Assembly (NCBI RefSeq): GCF_024806835.1
Contig: NZ_JANTYU010000003.1
Coordinates: 664,667 to 728,666, forward strand
Source of the DNA: Xanthomonas sp. 3793
Lineage (GTDB): Bacteria; Pseudomonadota; Gammaproteobacteria; Xanthomonadales; Xanthomonadaceae
Direction of reading: 5' to 3'
DNA: 64,000 nt
Every line of letters starts with the position of its first letter. The first letter of the stretch is position 1. The notes below the pieces were generated by a model. The model was not told where the DNA came from. It ran no database searches and worked only from the letters and a program-made list of their open reading frames with translations. The position numbers and the translations under genes were made by a program. Shown here in pieces: positions 37,095 through 45,538 of the stretch.

Positions 37095-37559
37095 ATGAAA
37101 TTCCGTCTGATCTTCGCCGCCGGGCTACTGGCCCTGAGCGGCTGCGCAACCTACGACTACACCGGAGGTGGATCGGGTGGCTATTACCGTGGCGCGCCCG
37201 CCGTGCAGTATCGCTATCCACCGGGGTACTCGCCCTACTCCTACGGCGGCCCCTACGGCGCCCCCTATGGTGCCGGTGCGATCGGGCTATACGACTACCC
37301 GGTGTATCCGGTGTATCGCGGCGGTGGCTACTACTATCGACCGTACGATCGCCGCCCGCAGTACCGCCCGCAGCGCCCGAACGGCTCGTTCAACCATGGC
37401 CCGCGGCCGAGCGGACCGCGGCCGCAGCGCCCGAATTCGCCACCGGCGACTGGCGCGCCGCCCGCACGGCCGCCGGCACGGATCGGTGCACCGCCGCGCG
37501 TGATTCGCGAAATCCAGCGCCAGACCGCGCCACGCAACCCCCGCCAGCAAATTCCGTGA
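37095..37559 (+). CDS. Tyr/Gly/Pro-rich lipoprotein
   Basis: A 154-residue secreted protein with a lipoprotein signal: MKFRLIFAAGLLALSGC, where LSGC is the lipobox, so Cys17 would be lipidated. The mature part has no recognisable domain. It is low-complexity: first Tyr/Gly/Pro-rich (about 20-90, with repeated YGGPYGAPYG-like units), then Pro/Arg-rich (90-154). A strong GGAGG ribosome-binding site precedes the ATG. The composition suggests an extended, cell-wall or surface-exposed protein; no function can be given. It is followed by the small-RNA candidate region. Confidence 0.8.
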   Translation: MKFRLIFAAGLLALSGCATYDYTGGGSGGYYRGAPAVQYRYPPGYSPYSYGGPYGAPYGAGAIGLYDYPVYPVYRGGGYYYRPYDRRPQYRPQRPNGSFNHGPRPSGPRPQRPNSPPATGAPPARPPARIGAPPRVIREIQRQTAPRNPRQQIP

Positions 37560-37639
37560 CAAGCTGACTGCGACGCGCCCCACAAATGCCAACATTGGGG
37601 GCTTGCGTTCAGCCAGCACTTGGTTGCAAGCTAGGTGCT

Positions 37640-37797
37640 CTGTGTGACCTGCCGCGTCATGTTCTGACACAGCCCGCCTCACTGACCGACTTATGTCGAT
37701 GTCCGACAGGGAAATCTGGATCCCCCCTGTTCCGGCCCTGTCGGATATCGGCGCCTTCAATGCATAAAGCCCCGGCATGCCGGGGCTTTATGTTTTT
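37640..37797 (+). ncRNA. Candidate small RNA with C-rich loop and intrinsic terminator
   Basis: Three successive stem-loops with no ORF. A 6-bp stem spans 37640-37645/37667-37672. A 14-bp stem with one G-U pair spans 37698-37711/37736-37749; its 24-base loop includes six consecutive C (37722-37727). A perfect 26-base palindrome (37765-37790) is followed by TGTTTTTG, an intrinsic terminator on the plus strand. A C-rich loop flanked by stable stems is the shape of small RNAs that pair with Shine-Dalgarno sites, such as Xanthomonas sX13. No strong promoter is seen. It could alternatively be the 3' UTR of the lipoprotein gene. Confidence 0.55.
37765..37797 (+). terminator. Intrinsic terminator (plus strand)
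   Basis: A fully symmetric 26-base palindrome at 37765-37790 (core GCCCCGGCATGCCGGGGC) followed by five T within TGTTTTTG. It ends either the lipoprotein transcript or a separate small RNA. Confidence 0.85.
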
Positions 37798-37886
37798 GTC
37801 GCACCAGAGGCGGTGTCGCTTCAGGGCCGTGCGGGTCTTACGCTTCGGCGCGGTCCAGAAATCGTGCCGGCGGTGCCGGGTTGCAG

Positions 37887-37927
37887 AAAAAAATAAGGGT
37901 CGGCAGTCCCCCGACTACCGACCCTTA
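37887..37927 (-). terminator. Intrinsic terminator (minus strand)
   Basis: Arms 37894-37903 (TAAGGGTCGG) and 37918-37927 pair perfectly; after one mismatch an inner AGTC/GACT pair closes a CCCC loop. On the minus strand the stem is followed by seven T (37887-37893 read A on the plus strand), a classic Rho-independent terminator. Confidence 0.88.
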
Positions 37928-38057
37928 CGCTACCCCGTCGCACGCGCGGCTGGCCCCTGTTCCAATTCCAGCCTTTGCGCCCATGTCGCAATGCCACGAC
38001 GGGTGCAGTAGGGATATCCGCACGAAACATGCCAACTTGAGGGTCACTATTCAATAA
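37887..38057 (-). ncRNA. Candidate minus-strand small RNA ahead of mnmG
   Basis: A textbook intrinsic terminator points left at 37887-37927, yet no protein gene on the minus strand lies upstream of it before mnmG begins on the plus strand at 38158. A short minus-strand transcript must therefore start between about 37930 and 38130. A perfect Clp/CRP box (38058-38073) lies at the expected upstream end. The frame on this strand (37821-38054) has no family resemblance or ribosome-binding site, so a non-coding RNA is favoured. The 5' end given is a guess. Confidence 0.45.
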
Positions 38058-38073
38058 TGTGACTCACATCACA
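38058..38073. promoter_or_regulatory. Perfect Clp/CRP-type binding site
   Basis: TGTGA-CTCACA-TCACA, an exact match to the TGTGA-N6-TCACA consensus of CRP and of Clp, the Xanthomonas homologue that responds to c-di-GMP. On the plus strand it lies about 85 bp before mnmG and upstream of a weak promoter-like pair (GTGACC 38088-38093, 17 bp, GATACT 38111-38116). On the minus strand it precedes the candidate small RNA. It may serve either or both. Confidence 0.7.
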
Positions 38074-38157
38074 TATTTCGCGATTTAGTGACCACGCGAG
38101 CGCTTCAGCCGATACTTCCGCAGCCGCTTCCTTCTCTTTGCTGATCAGTCCAGACCC

Positions 38158-40062
38158 ATGTCCGACCCTTTCTATCGCTTCGACGTCGTCGTGATCGGCG
38201 GCGGCCATGCCGGCACCGAGGCCGCGCTGGCGTCCGCGCGCGCCGGTGCCCGCACCTTGCTGCTGACCCACAACATCGAGACCGTGGGCGCGATGAGCTG
38301 CAATCCGGCCATTGGCGGAATCGGCAAGGGGCACCTGGTCAAGGAAATCGATGCGCTGGGAGGCGCCATGGCGCGCGCGGCGGATCTGGCCGGCATCCAG
38401 TGGCGCACGCTCAATGCGTCCAAGGGCCCGGCAGTACGCGCCACCCGCTGCCAGGCCGACCGCAACCTCTATCGCAACGCCATCCGTCGCATCGTCGAGA
38501 CCCATCCCAACCTGACCGTGTTCCAGGCGGCGGTGGACGATCTAATCATCCACCACGGCGCAAGCGAGGCCGACAGCGTGCGCGGGGTCATCACCCAGAC
38601 CGGGCTGCGCTTTGAGGCACCGGCAGTGGTGCTGACCGCCGGCACCTTCCTGGCCGGCAAGATCCATGTCGGCGAGACCCAGTACGCCGCCGGGCGCATG
38701 GGCGACCCGCCGGCCACCACGCTGGCGGCGCGCCTGCGCGAGCGGCCGTTCGCGGTCGACCGGCTCAAGACCGGTACCCCGCCGCGCATCGACGGGCGCA
38801 CGCTCGACTACAGCGTCATGCAGGAACAGCCGGGCGACGACCCGCTGCCGGTGATGTCGTTCATGGGCCAGGTTGGCGATCACCCGCGCCAGGTCAGCTG
38901 CTGGATCACTCACACCACCGAGCAGACCCACGACATTATCCGCGGTGCGCTGCATCGCTCGCCGCTGTATTCGGGGCAGATCGAAGGCATCGGCCCGCGC
39001 TACTGCCCGTCGATCGAGGACAAGGTGGTGCGTTTTGCCGACAAGACCAGCCACCAGATCTTTGTCGAACCTGAAGGCCTGGAAGTGACCGAGATCTATC
39101 CCAACGGCATTTCCACCTCGCTGCCATTCGATGTGCAGCTGGCGCTGGTGCGCTCGATCCACGGCTTTGCGCAGGCGCATATCACCCGCCCCGGCTACGC
39201 GATCGAATACGACTTCTTCGACCCGCGCGGGCTCAAGGCCTCGCTGGAAACCAAGGCGGTGGGCGGGCTGTTCTTCGCCGGGCAGATCAACGGCACCACC
39301 GGTTACGAAGAGGCCGCCGCACAAGGCCTGCTGGCCGGCCTCAATGCCGCCCGTCATGTGCAGGGCCTGCCGGCCTGGTCGCCGCGCCGCGACGAAGCCT
39401 ACCTGGGCGTGCTGGTGGACGATCTGATCACCCACGGCACCACCGAGCCGTATCGCATGTTCACCAGCCGCGCCGAATACCGCCTGCAGCTGCGCGAGGA
39501 CAATGCCGATGCGCGCCTGACCGGCGTCGGCCGCGCGATGGGGCTGGTCGACGATGCGCGTTGGGCGCGGTATTCGGCCAAGCAGGAAGCGGTGCAGCGC
39601 GAAAGCGCGCGCCTGTCGGCGCTGTGGGCGACGCCGGGCAATGCGCTGGGCCGCGAAGTGGCGCAGACGCTAGGCGTGTCGCTCAGCCGCGAAACCAATG
39701 TGCTGGACCTGATCAAGCGCCCCGAACTCAACTACGCCACGCTGATGCGCGTGCCGACCCTGGGGCCGGGCGTGGACGATACGCAGGTGGCCGAACAGGT
39801 GGAAATCAGCGTCAAGTACGCCGGTTACCTGGATCGCCAGCGCGACGATATCGCGCGCCAGCAACGCCAGGAAACGACGCCGATTCCGGAAGGATTCGAC
39901 TATGCCGGCGTGCGCGGCCTGTCGATCGAAGTGCAGCAAAAACTCGAACGCGTGCGTCCGCAGCACATCGGCCAGGCGCAACGCATCCCGGGCATGACGC
40001 CGGCAGCGATTTCGCTGCTGCTGGTCCATCTGGAGCGCGCGCGCCGCAGCCAGGTGGCGTAG
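38158..40062 (+). CDS. mnmG: tRNA uridine 5-carboxymethylaminomethyl modification enzyme MnmG
   Basis: A 634-residue FAD protein (GidA) that works with MnmE to place carboxymethylaminomethyl at wobble U34 of certain tRNAs. The FAD dinucleotide motif [19 protein letters not shown] lies at about 12-30. The two GidA signatures are visible: the segment [16 protein letters not shown] with the catalytic-region Cys, and [34 protein letters not shown] near 375-395 is also diagnostic. The C-terminal helical domain that binds tRNA and MnmE is complete. It lies downstream of the small-RNA region; no close partner gene is present. Confidence 0.97.
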   Translation: MSDPFYRFDVVVIGGGHAGTEAALASARAGARTLLLTHNIETVGAMSCNPAIGGIGKGHLVKEIDALGGAMARAADLAGIQWRTLNASKGPAVRATRCQADRNLYRNAIRRIVETHPNLTVFQAAVDDLIIHHGASEADSVRGVITQTGLRFEAPAVVLTAGTFLAGKIHVGETQYAAGRMGDPPATTLAARLRERPFAVDRLKTGTPPRIDGRTLDYSVMQEQPGDDPLPVMSFMGQVGDHPRQVSCWITHTTEQTHDIIRGALHRSPLYSGQIEGIGPRYCPSIEDKVVRFADKTSHQIFVEPEGLEVTEIYPNGISTSLPFDVQLALVRSIHGFAQAHITRPGYAIEYDFFDPRGLKASLETKAVGGLFFAGQINGTTGYEEAAAQGLLAGLNAARHVQGLPAWSPRRDEAYLGVLVDDLITHGTTEPYRMFTSRAEYRLQLREDNADARLTGVGRAMGLVDDARWARYSAKQEAVQRESARLSALWATPGNALGREVAQTLGVSLSRETNVLDLIKRPELNYATLMRVPTLGPGVDDTQVAEQVEISVKYAGYLDRQRDDIARQQRQETTPIPEGFDYAGVRGLSIEVQQKLERVRPQHIGQAQRIPGMTPAAISLLLVHLERARRSQVA

Positions 40063-40134
40063 CCGCCATGCGCCCGGACGCCTCTGCGCGCGCTGGCTAT
40101 CATGGGGCACGTCATCCGCAAGGACAGCTACAAC

Positions 40135-40956
40135 ATGGACATCCACCCCATCGCAGAGGACAAGCACGAGGCCGTGCTGTCGGCCCTGCGCGACATCGAA
40201 CGGCAGCACGACGTGCGCATCCTGCTGGCATGCGAATCGGGAAGCCGCGGCTGGGGATTCTCCTCGCCCGACAGCGATTACGACGCACGGTTTGTCTACG
40301 TCCATCGTCGCGATTGGTATCTGACGGTCAACGAGAACACCGGCCCCAACGAGCCGCAGCGCGACGTGATCGAACTGCCGATCTCCGACGATCTGGATGT
40401 CAGCGGCTGGGACCTGCGCAAGGCCTTGCGGTTGGTCTCCAAGTCCAATCCGACGCTGCTGGAATGGCTGCATTCGCCGGTGGTCTATCGGCAGGATGCG
40501 GTGGCCGTCGCGCAGTTGCGCGCGATCTCGACGCAGTTCTATTCGCCGCTTGGCACCTGGTGGCATTACTTCAACATGGCCAAGAGCAACTACCGCGGCT
40601 ACCTGCGCGGCGAGCGGATTCGCACCAAAAAGTATCTGTATGTGTTGCGCCCGATCCTGGCCTGCCAATGGATCGAGCGCAGGCAGGACATGCCGCCGAT
40701 GGCGTTCGAAGTATTGCTGGAAGAATTGTTGCCCACCGGTGAGCTGCGTCACGAGGTGGATCGTTTGCTGGCGCTCAAGCGCGTCTCCACCGAAGTGGAA
40801 GATGGGCCTCGGATTGCGCCAATCAGCGATTTTCTGGAGGCAGAACTCGACCGCATGGGCACGTCGCAGCCACACCTGCCTGCCGGCAGCGGGCGTTCGG
40901 ATGCCCTGGACACCTTGTTTCGGCAAATGCTTTCCAACGAGGCTGCATTGCCCTGA
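40135..40956 (+). CDS. RlaP/YcgL-type predicted nucleotidyltransferase
   Basis: A 273-residue protein of the PF10127 group of nucleotidyltransferases, found in some bacteria beside RNA-repair ligases. The active-site pattern is GSRGWGFSSPDSDYDARFVY (about 37-56): GS, then two Asp separated by one residue, binding metal and NTP. The downstream helical segments (GWDLRKALRL, NPTLLEWLHSPVVY, YRGYL..KKYLYVLRPILACQWIE) are family-typical. No RtcB or Rtc cyclase gene is nearby, so an RNA-repair role is only an analogy. The Met at 40135 has an AAGGA upstream. Confidence 0.85.
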   Translation: MDIHPIAEDKHEAVLSALRDIERQHDVRILLACESGSRGWGFSSPDSDYDARFVYVHRRDWYLTVNENTGPNEPQRDVIELPISDDLDVSGWDLRKALRLVSKSNPTLLEWLHSPVVYRQDAVAVAQLRAISTQFYSPLGTWWHYFNMAKSNYRGYLRGERIRTKKYLYVLRPILACQWIERRQDMPPMAFEVLLEELLPTGELRHEVDRLLALKRVSTEVEDGPRIAPISDFLEAELDRMGTSQPHLPAGSGRSDALDTLFRQMLSNEAALP

Positions 40957-41226
40957 TCCATTGCTGCGGGCTGTCGGCCTGGTGAATCGATCGCCAGCCG
41001 CTGCAGCGCTGTCGGCGTTGGCGTATCGCGCTGGTCGAGCGGAAGGCAAATAAAGACACGCCACCTCGCCCGCTATCTGCGCGCGCCGCCCTCGAATGCA
41101 CTGAAACGATGGAATATCCCGATTAGCGAAGCGGCAGGCAAACAGAGGCGCTGTAGGTGGACCAGACGGTCGATGGGAGCACAAGAGATGTTGCTATGAT
41201 TTGCCAACGACGACACATTCGACTAA

Positions 41227-41937
41227 ATGAACGCATTTGGCACGCTACGGACCGCAACGTTTCGCATCGCCGGCCCTGTTCTGCTTTTACTGCTGGGAAG
41301 TCTCTCCACGGCCCATGCCGCTACTGAAGAAGATGGCCGGTATTGGTTGAGTATCTACGCCCAGGGCAAGCTGCCGGTGGAAAACCTTTACTGGAGCATG
41401 GATATTCATCCGCGCTGGCGCGAGGAAGGCGAGCAGTTCGATCAATTGATCCTGCGCCCTGCGGTGTTTTACCGGCTCAATCCCAAGGCCAGCGTCTGGA
41501 TGGGCTATGACACCATCATCAGCCACCCGGCAGGCCAGCCGTCCAACCGCGAGAATCGCTGGTGGGGACAGTTTCAATATCAGTTCGATCCGATCGCCGA
41601 GATCAGCATCACCAGCCGTACCCGCCTGGAACAGCGTCACCGCGAAGACTTCAGCGATGAAGGCTACCGCGTGCGGCAAATGATTCGCGCCGTGCGCCCG
41701 AGTGGGTTCAACCCGAAGTTGTCGTGGGTGGCGTTCAACGAGCTGTTCGTCAATCTCGATCAGACCACGTGGGGCGCGCGCCGCGGCATCGATCAGAACC
41801 GCGTCTTTGTCGGCATCAACTGGAAATTCAACGCCATCTCCAATGTGGACGTCGGTTATCTCAACCAGTTCGTCAATACGCGTGCGGTGGATCGGGAAAA
41901 CCACGTCTTGATGACGACGTTCCGCTTCAATTTCTAG
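41227..41937 (+). CDS. DUF2490 outer-membrane beta-barrel protein
   Basis: A 236-residue exported protein. A signal peptide with hydrophobic core ends near STAHA-AT (about residue 31). The mature part is built of alternating beta strands with aromatic girdles (YWLSIYAQGKL, SMDIHPRWREEG, ILRPAVFYRLNPKASVWMGY, WWGQFQYQF) and ends in Phe (TFRFNF), the outer-membrane barrel C-terminal signal. The pattern matches DUF2490; its function is unknown. Both neighbouring gaps are gene-free, so it is a single-gene unit. Confidence 0.85.
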   Translation: MNAFGTLRTATFRIAGPVLLLLLGSLSTAHAATEEDGRYWLSIYAQGKLPVENLYWSMDIHPRWREEGEQFDQLILRPAVFYRLNPKASVWMGYDTIISHPAGQPSNRENRWWGQFQYQFDPIAEISITSRTRLEQRHREDFSDEGYRVRQMIRAVRPSGFNPKLSWVAFNELFVNLDQTTWGARRGIDQNRVFVGINWKFNAISNVDVGYLNQFVNTRAVDRENHVLMTTFRFNF

Positions 41938-42087
41938 ACGCCGCGGTAGCGCCCCGGCACCGGGTGCCGGATCGCGCGGGCGTTTGTTCGAGTGGATCGC
42001 AGTGGCGCGATTGCATCGGCGTCGCGCACCAACGCGGCCTGCACGCCATGAGGCTGAGCGCATCGTCGATATGGGCGACACGCACGA

Positions 42088-43035
42088 TCACACCGGCAGC
42101 AACCGCTGTCGCAGCACGTCGGCAAACATGTCCACGGTCGTGTCGGCTGCCTGGATGATGCTGCCCATGTGGATGAAGCCGTGCACCATGCCGGGGAAGG
42201 TGTGCACGCTGACCTCGACGCCGGCTGCGCGCAGGCGCTCGGCGTAGCGCAGGCCTTCGTCGTGCAGGATGTCGCGCTCGGCCAGCACGATCAGGGCCGG
42301 CGCAACGCCGCTCAGATCCGGCGCCAGCAGCGGCGAGACGCGCCAATCCAGGGTGATGGCCGGGTCCTTGATGAAATGCTGGTTGAAGAACTGTGTGGCC
42401 TGCCGGGTAAGCGGCGGGATGTCGGCATTGGTGGTGCGGGACGGATGCTCGCCACTGTCCTGGCGCGTGTCCGTCAGCGGGTACAGCAATAGCTGACAGC
42501 GCAGCGCAATGCCGGCATCGCGTGCGGCGATTGCAGCGGCAGCCGCCATCGCACCGCCGATGCTGTCGCCGGCCACCGCCAGGCGCTGCGGGTCTGCCCC
42601 AACCTGCTCGGGATGCGCGGCCAGCCACTGCAGCGTGCCGATGACATCCTCCACCCCGGCAGGTGCGGGATGCTCCGGAGCGAGCCGGTAATCGACGGCC
42701 AGCACCTGGCAACCGGCGCGTGCGGCCAGCTGCCGGCAGACATCGTCATGCGAATCCAGATCGCCCACCACACCACCGCCACCGTGCACGAACAGCAAGG
42801 TGGGCGCGGGGCCATCGCTCAAGCCCTGGGGGCGATAGAGCCGCAACGGTACGCTGCCGGCAGCGGTGTCGGCATGTACGGCACGCAGCTGCGCCATCTC
42901 CAGCACCGGGAAGCCGAGTTGGGCCCCCATACCACGCATCATTGCGCGCGCCTCTGCCAGCGGCAGCGTTTCCATCGGCGGCTGGGCGGCCTGCTGAAGC
43001 ACGGTGAACAAGCGAACGACATCGGGATCGAACAT
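42088..43035 (-). CDS. Alpha/beta hydrolase, hormone-sensitive-lipase family
   Basis: A 315-residue esterase/lipase-like enzyme. HGGGGVVGD (about 86-94) is the HGGG oxyanion-hole motif of the HSL family. The nucleophile Ser lies in GDSIGGAMA (about 158-166), an acidic residue near LAERDILHD and His in FPGMVHGFIHM complete the triad. No signal peptide is seen, so it is cytoplasmic; the substrate is unknown but would be a small ester. The Met at 43035 is preferred because MFDPDVVRLF is a common start for this family. Confidence 0.88.
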   Translation of the reverse strand: MFDPDVVRLFTVLQQAAQPPMETLPLAEARAMMRGMGAQLGFPVLEMAQLRAVHADTAAGSVPLRLYRPQGLSDGPAPTLLFVHGGGGVVGDLDSHDDVCRQLAARAGCQVLAVDYRLAPEHPAPAGVEDVIGTLQWLAAHPEQVGADPQRLAVAGDSIGGAMAAAAAIAARDAGIALRCQLLLYPLTDTRQDSGEHPSRTTNADIPPLTRQATQFFNQHFIKDPAITLDWRVSPLLAPDLSGVAPALIVLAERDILHDEGLRYAERLRAAGVEVSVHTFPGMVHGFIHMGSIIQAADTTVDMFADVLRQRLLPV

Positions 43036-43471
43036 GGCGGTCTCGCTGGTAGTGAACGACTGCCGAGTCTGCCTGATACTTATTTTTAATAACAATTAAT
43101 CTGAATAATGATTCGGCAAGGTGACGACCGATAACTTGAGCGCGCCGGTGTTGGCTTGATACATAAGCGCTTGGGCCTGCACGCGTGAGATGTCGCGCAG
43201 ACGCGAGCACGCAGTGGCGCTGCCGATTGCTGCATTGCATCGCGCGCATGCGCAACTGCCCGTCGGGTGCGCAGACCTGCACACGCAGGCAGTGCGGGAT
43301 GAATCGGCAACTTGCCCTTCGTTGACGGCAACTTCCGAAGGTACCCGGATCCCACGTTGCTGCGTTCGCGCCGTTACGCAAACGACGTCTTCGCGGCTGG
43401 ACCGATGCAGCGTGCGCCGCGTCAACGCCTCCCGTTGCACTGGCAGCGTGCGGTCATGAAGCACGCAACGA
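43036..43471. other. Intergenic gap, no gene seen
   Basis: About 435 bp between the esterase gene and the RIO kinase gene (both minus). An AT-rich patch at 43080-43115 (TTTTTAATAACAATTAATCTG) is the likely esterase promoter zone. I see no repeat or RNA gene. Confidence 0.45.
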
Positions 43472-44332
43472 TCAATCGTCGTCTTCGGCGGCGGCTTCGC
43501 GCCCTTGCTGGCGAATGAGGTTTTCCTGCCGCGCGTCTTCGATCGAGGCGCGGATGGCGCGCACGTCGGCGCGCTTGGTATCGAACTTGAAACGGCCGGT
43601 GAGCGCGCTGTCCGGGCGCAACTCGCCCTTTTCGTAGAGCGCCCACATCTCTTCGCCGTAGTGGGTGTCCAGCAGGTCCGGGGCGAAGCGGCCCAGGCAA
43701 TCACGCAGGTTGTGCACATCGCGCAGCAGCATGTCGCGCGCGGCATTGTTGCCGGCGGCGCTGACCACCTGCGGGAAATCGATCACCACCGGGCCCTCGG
43801 GCGAGACCAGCACGTTGTATTCGGACAGATCGCCGTGCACCAGGCCGAGCGAAAGCATCTTGACCACGTCGCCGATCAGGCTGCTGTGGAATGCGCGTGC
43901 CTGCTCCGGCTCAAGCTCCACTTCGCCCAGACGCGGTGCGCTATGGCCGGCTTCGTCGGTGACCAGATCCATCAGCAGCACGCCATGAAAATAACCGCGC
44001 GGCTTGGGCACGTGCACGCCGGCATCCACCAGCTGGTAGAGCGCGTCGGCTTCGGTGTTCTTCCATGCGGTCTCGGCTTCGCGGCGACCGAACTTGGTGG
44101 CCTTGCCCATTGCGCGCGCCTGGCGGCTGCCGCGCACCTTGCGGCCCTCCTGATATTGCACGCGCGCCTGGAAGCTGCGTTGCGCCATGTCCTTGTAGAC
44201 CTTGGCACACAGGATGTCCTCGCCGGCGCTGACCACGTAGACGGAGGCTTCCTTGCCGCTCTTCAGTGGTCGCAGCACTTCGTCGATGACACCGTCGTCG
44301 ATCAGCGGCTGCAGGCCCTTGGGGGTTTTCAT
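43472..44332 (-). CDS. RIO1-family protein kinase
   Basis: A 286-residue RIO-type atypical serine kinase. The N-terminal part has SGKEASVYVV (about 25-34) as the P-loop equivalent and the ATP-binding Lys in CAKVYKDM. HGDLSEYNVLV (about 164-174) is the catalytic loop with Asp and Asn, and VIDFPQVV gives the metal-binding Asp. In archaea and eukaryotes RIO1 acts in ribosome maturation; the bacterial role is not settled. The acidic C-terminus (EAAAEDDD) is noteworthy. Confidence 0.92.
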   Translation of the reverse strand: MKTPKGLQPLIDDGVIDEVLRPLKSGKEASVYVVSAGEDILCAKVYKDMAQRSFQARVQYQEGRKVRGSRQARAMGKATKFGRREAETAWKNTEADALYQLVDAGVHVPKPRGYFHGVLLMDLVTDEAGHSAPRLGEVELEPEQARAFHSSLIGDVVKMLSLGLVHGDLSEYNVLVSPEGPVVIDFPQVVSAAGNNAARDMLLRDVHNLRDCLGRFAPDLLDTHYGEEMWALYEKGELRPDSALTGRFKFDTKRADVRAIRASIEDARQENLIRQQGREAAAEDDD

Positions 44333-44478
44333 GGACGAGGGGGACCGATCCGAAACAAGTCAGCGGCGATTATGCGGCAAGCAGGATGAAGTGCTTACAT
44401 GCGATGCACACAGTGCGACCGGAGGCAGGCATTGGCGCGAGCGCTTACCATGCGGGGACCTGCCTGACGCGCGATCCG

Positions 44479-45339
44479 ATGCCCGAGCCCACCGCCAGCC
44501 GCCGCAAACGTCCTGCCGCCGTCGCCGCGCCCGGGAGCGAGCGCGGCCTGCCGTACGAATTGATGCAGCAGATTGCCGCCGCCCAGGGCGACCCGGACTT
44601 CATGACCTCGCTGGGGCGCGGCCTGGTGGTGCTGAGCGTGTTCGCCCAGCACCCGCGCGAGGTGACGATGTCGCAGATCAGCCTGGAAACCGGCATCTCC
44701 CGCGCAGCGGTGCGGCGGGTGCTGCACACGCTGGCCAAGCTGGGCTATGTCGGCGAGCAGGGCCGTGGCTATGTGCTGTTGCCGCGCGTACTGGGGATTG
44801 GCGGCGCGTATGCGGCGTCTTCGGCGATGACCGCGGCCGCGCAGCCGGTGCTGGACGGGCTGCGCGACCAACTGCACGAATCCTGCTCGCTGGGCGTGCT
44901 GGATGGCGACGACCTGCTGTACGTGGCGCGCGCGGAGACGGTGCGGATCATGTCGATCGGGCTGCGCCCGGGCACGCGGCTGCCGGCGTATTGCACGTCG
45001 ATGGGCCGGGTATTGCTGGCCGCCCTGCCCGCCGACACCTTGCAGGCCTATCTGGAGCGCACCACGTTGCGCCCGCGTACCGACCGCACGGTGACCCAGG
45101 CGTCGGCGCTGCTGGAGATCCTGGCGCGTGCGCGCCGCGAAGGCATGTGCCTGACCGACCAGGAGCTGGAAATCGGCCTGCGCTCGATCGCGGTGCCGGT
45201 GCGCAACCTGCGTGGCGAGGTGATTGCCGCGCTCAACATCGGCGCGCAGGCCGGGCGCGTCAGCCTGCAGACCATGCAGACACAACTGCTGGACCCGTTG
45301 AAGCTGGCGGCGCAGCGCCTGGGAGCGTTGCTGAGCTGA
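44479..45339 (+). CDS. IclR-family regulator of PcaR/PcaU/PobR type
   Basis: A 286-residue transcription factor. An N-terminal winged helix (about 40-100, with MSQISLETGISRAAVRRVLHTLAKLGYV) is followed by the IclR effector domain (about 115-280; SCSLGVLDGDDLLYVAR, LPAYCTSMGRVLLAAL, GLRSIAVPVRNLRGEVIAALNI). The overall layout is that of the beta-ketoadipate regulators. It is convergent with the pca operon end and is the obvious candidate to control pca genes using protocatechuate or beta-ketoadipate as effector. A PcaR-like site lies upstream of pcaI. An open frame begins at 44386, but Met 44479 is preferred. Confidence 0.9.
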   Translation: MPEPTASRRKRPAAVAAPGSERGLPYELMQQIAAAQGDPDFMTSLGRGLVVLSVFAQHPREVTMSQISLETGISRAAVRRVLHTLAKLGYVGEQGRGYVLLPRVLGIGGAYAASSAMTAAAQPVLDGLRDQLHESCSLGVLDGDDLLYVARAETVRIMSIGLRPGTRLPAYCTSMGRVLLAALPADTLQAYLERTTLRPRTDRTVTQASALLEILARARREGMCLTDQELEIGLRSIAVPVRNLRGEVIAALNIGAQAGRVSLQTMQTQLLDPLKLAAQRLGALLS

Positions 45340-45538
45340 CGCGGGCGGCGCGTCCTAGGTGATGGAGCAGCGCGATTCTGGGTGAAGGCCAAGATCCTGC
45401 CGCAGCGCATGGCGATGCCGCACACCAACGCGAGCTACCTTACGCGCAGCTGCAGCGCATTGTTTGGCATGCAGCCAGCAGCGTTGGTCGCGTACGCCGG
45501 CAGCCTCCTGCGACACCCGCATCGCCCCGCCTGCGGGC

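Noticed and set aside
37821..38054. 77-codon minus-strand ORF before mnmG
   Set aside because: No ribosome-binding site and poor composition; it runs through the terminator stem, so a non-coding RNA is favoured.
44386..44478. Longer N-terminus for the IclR protein
   Set aside because: The extra 31 residues are unlike the family and the Met at 44479 gives the normal length.
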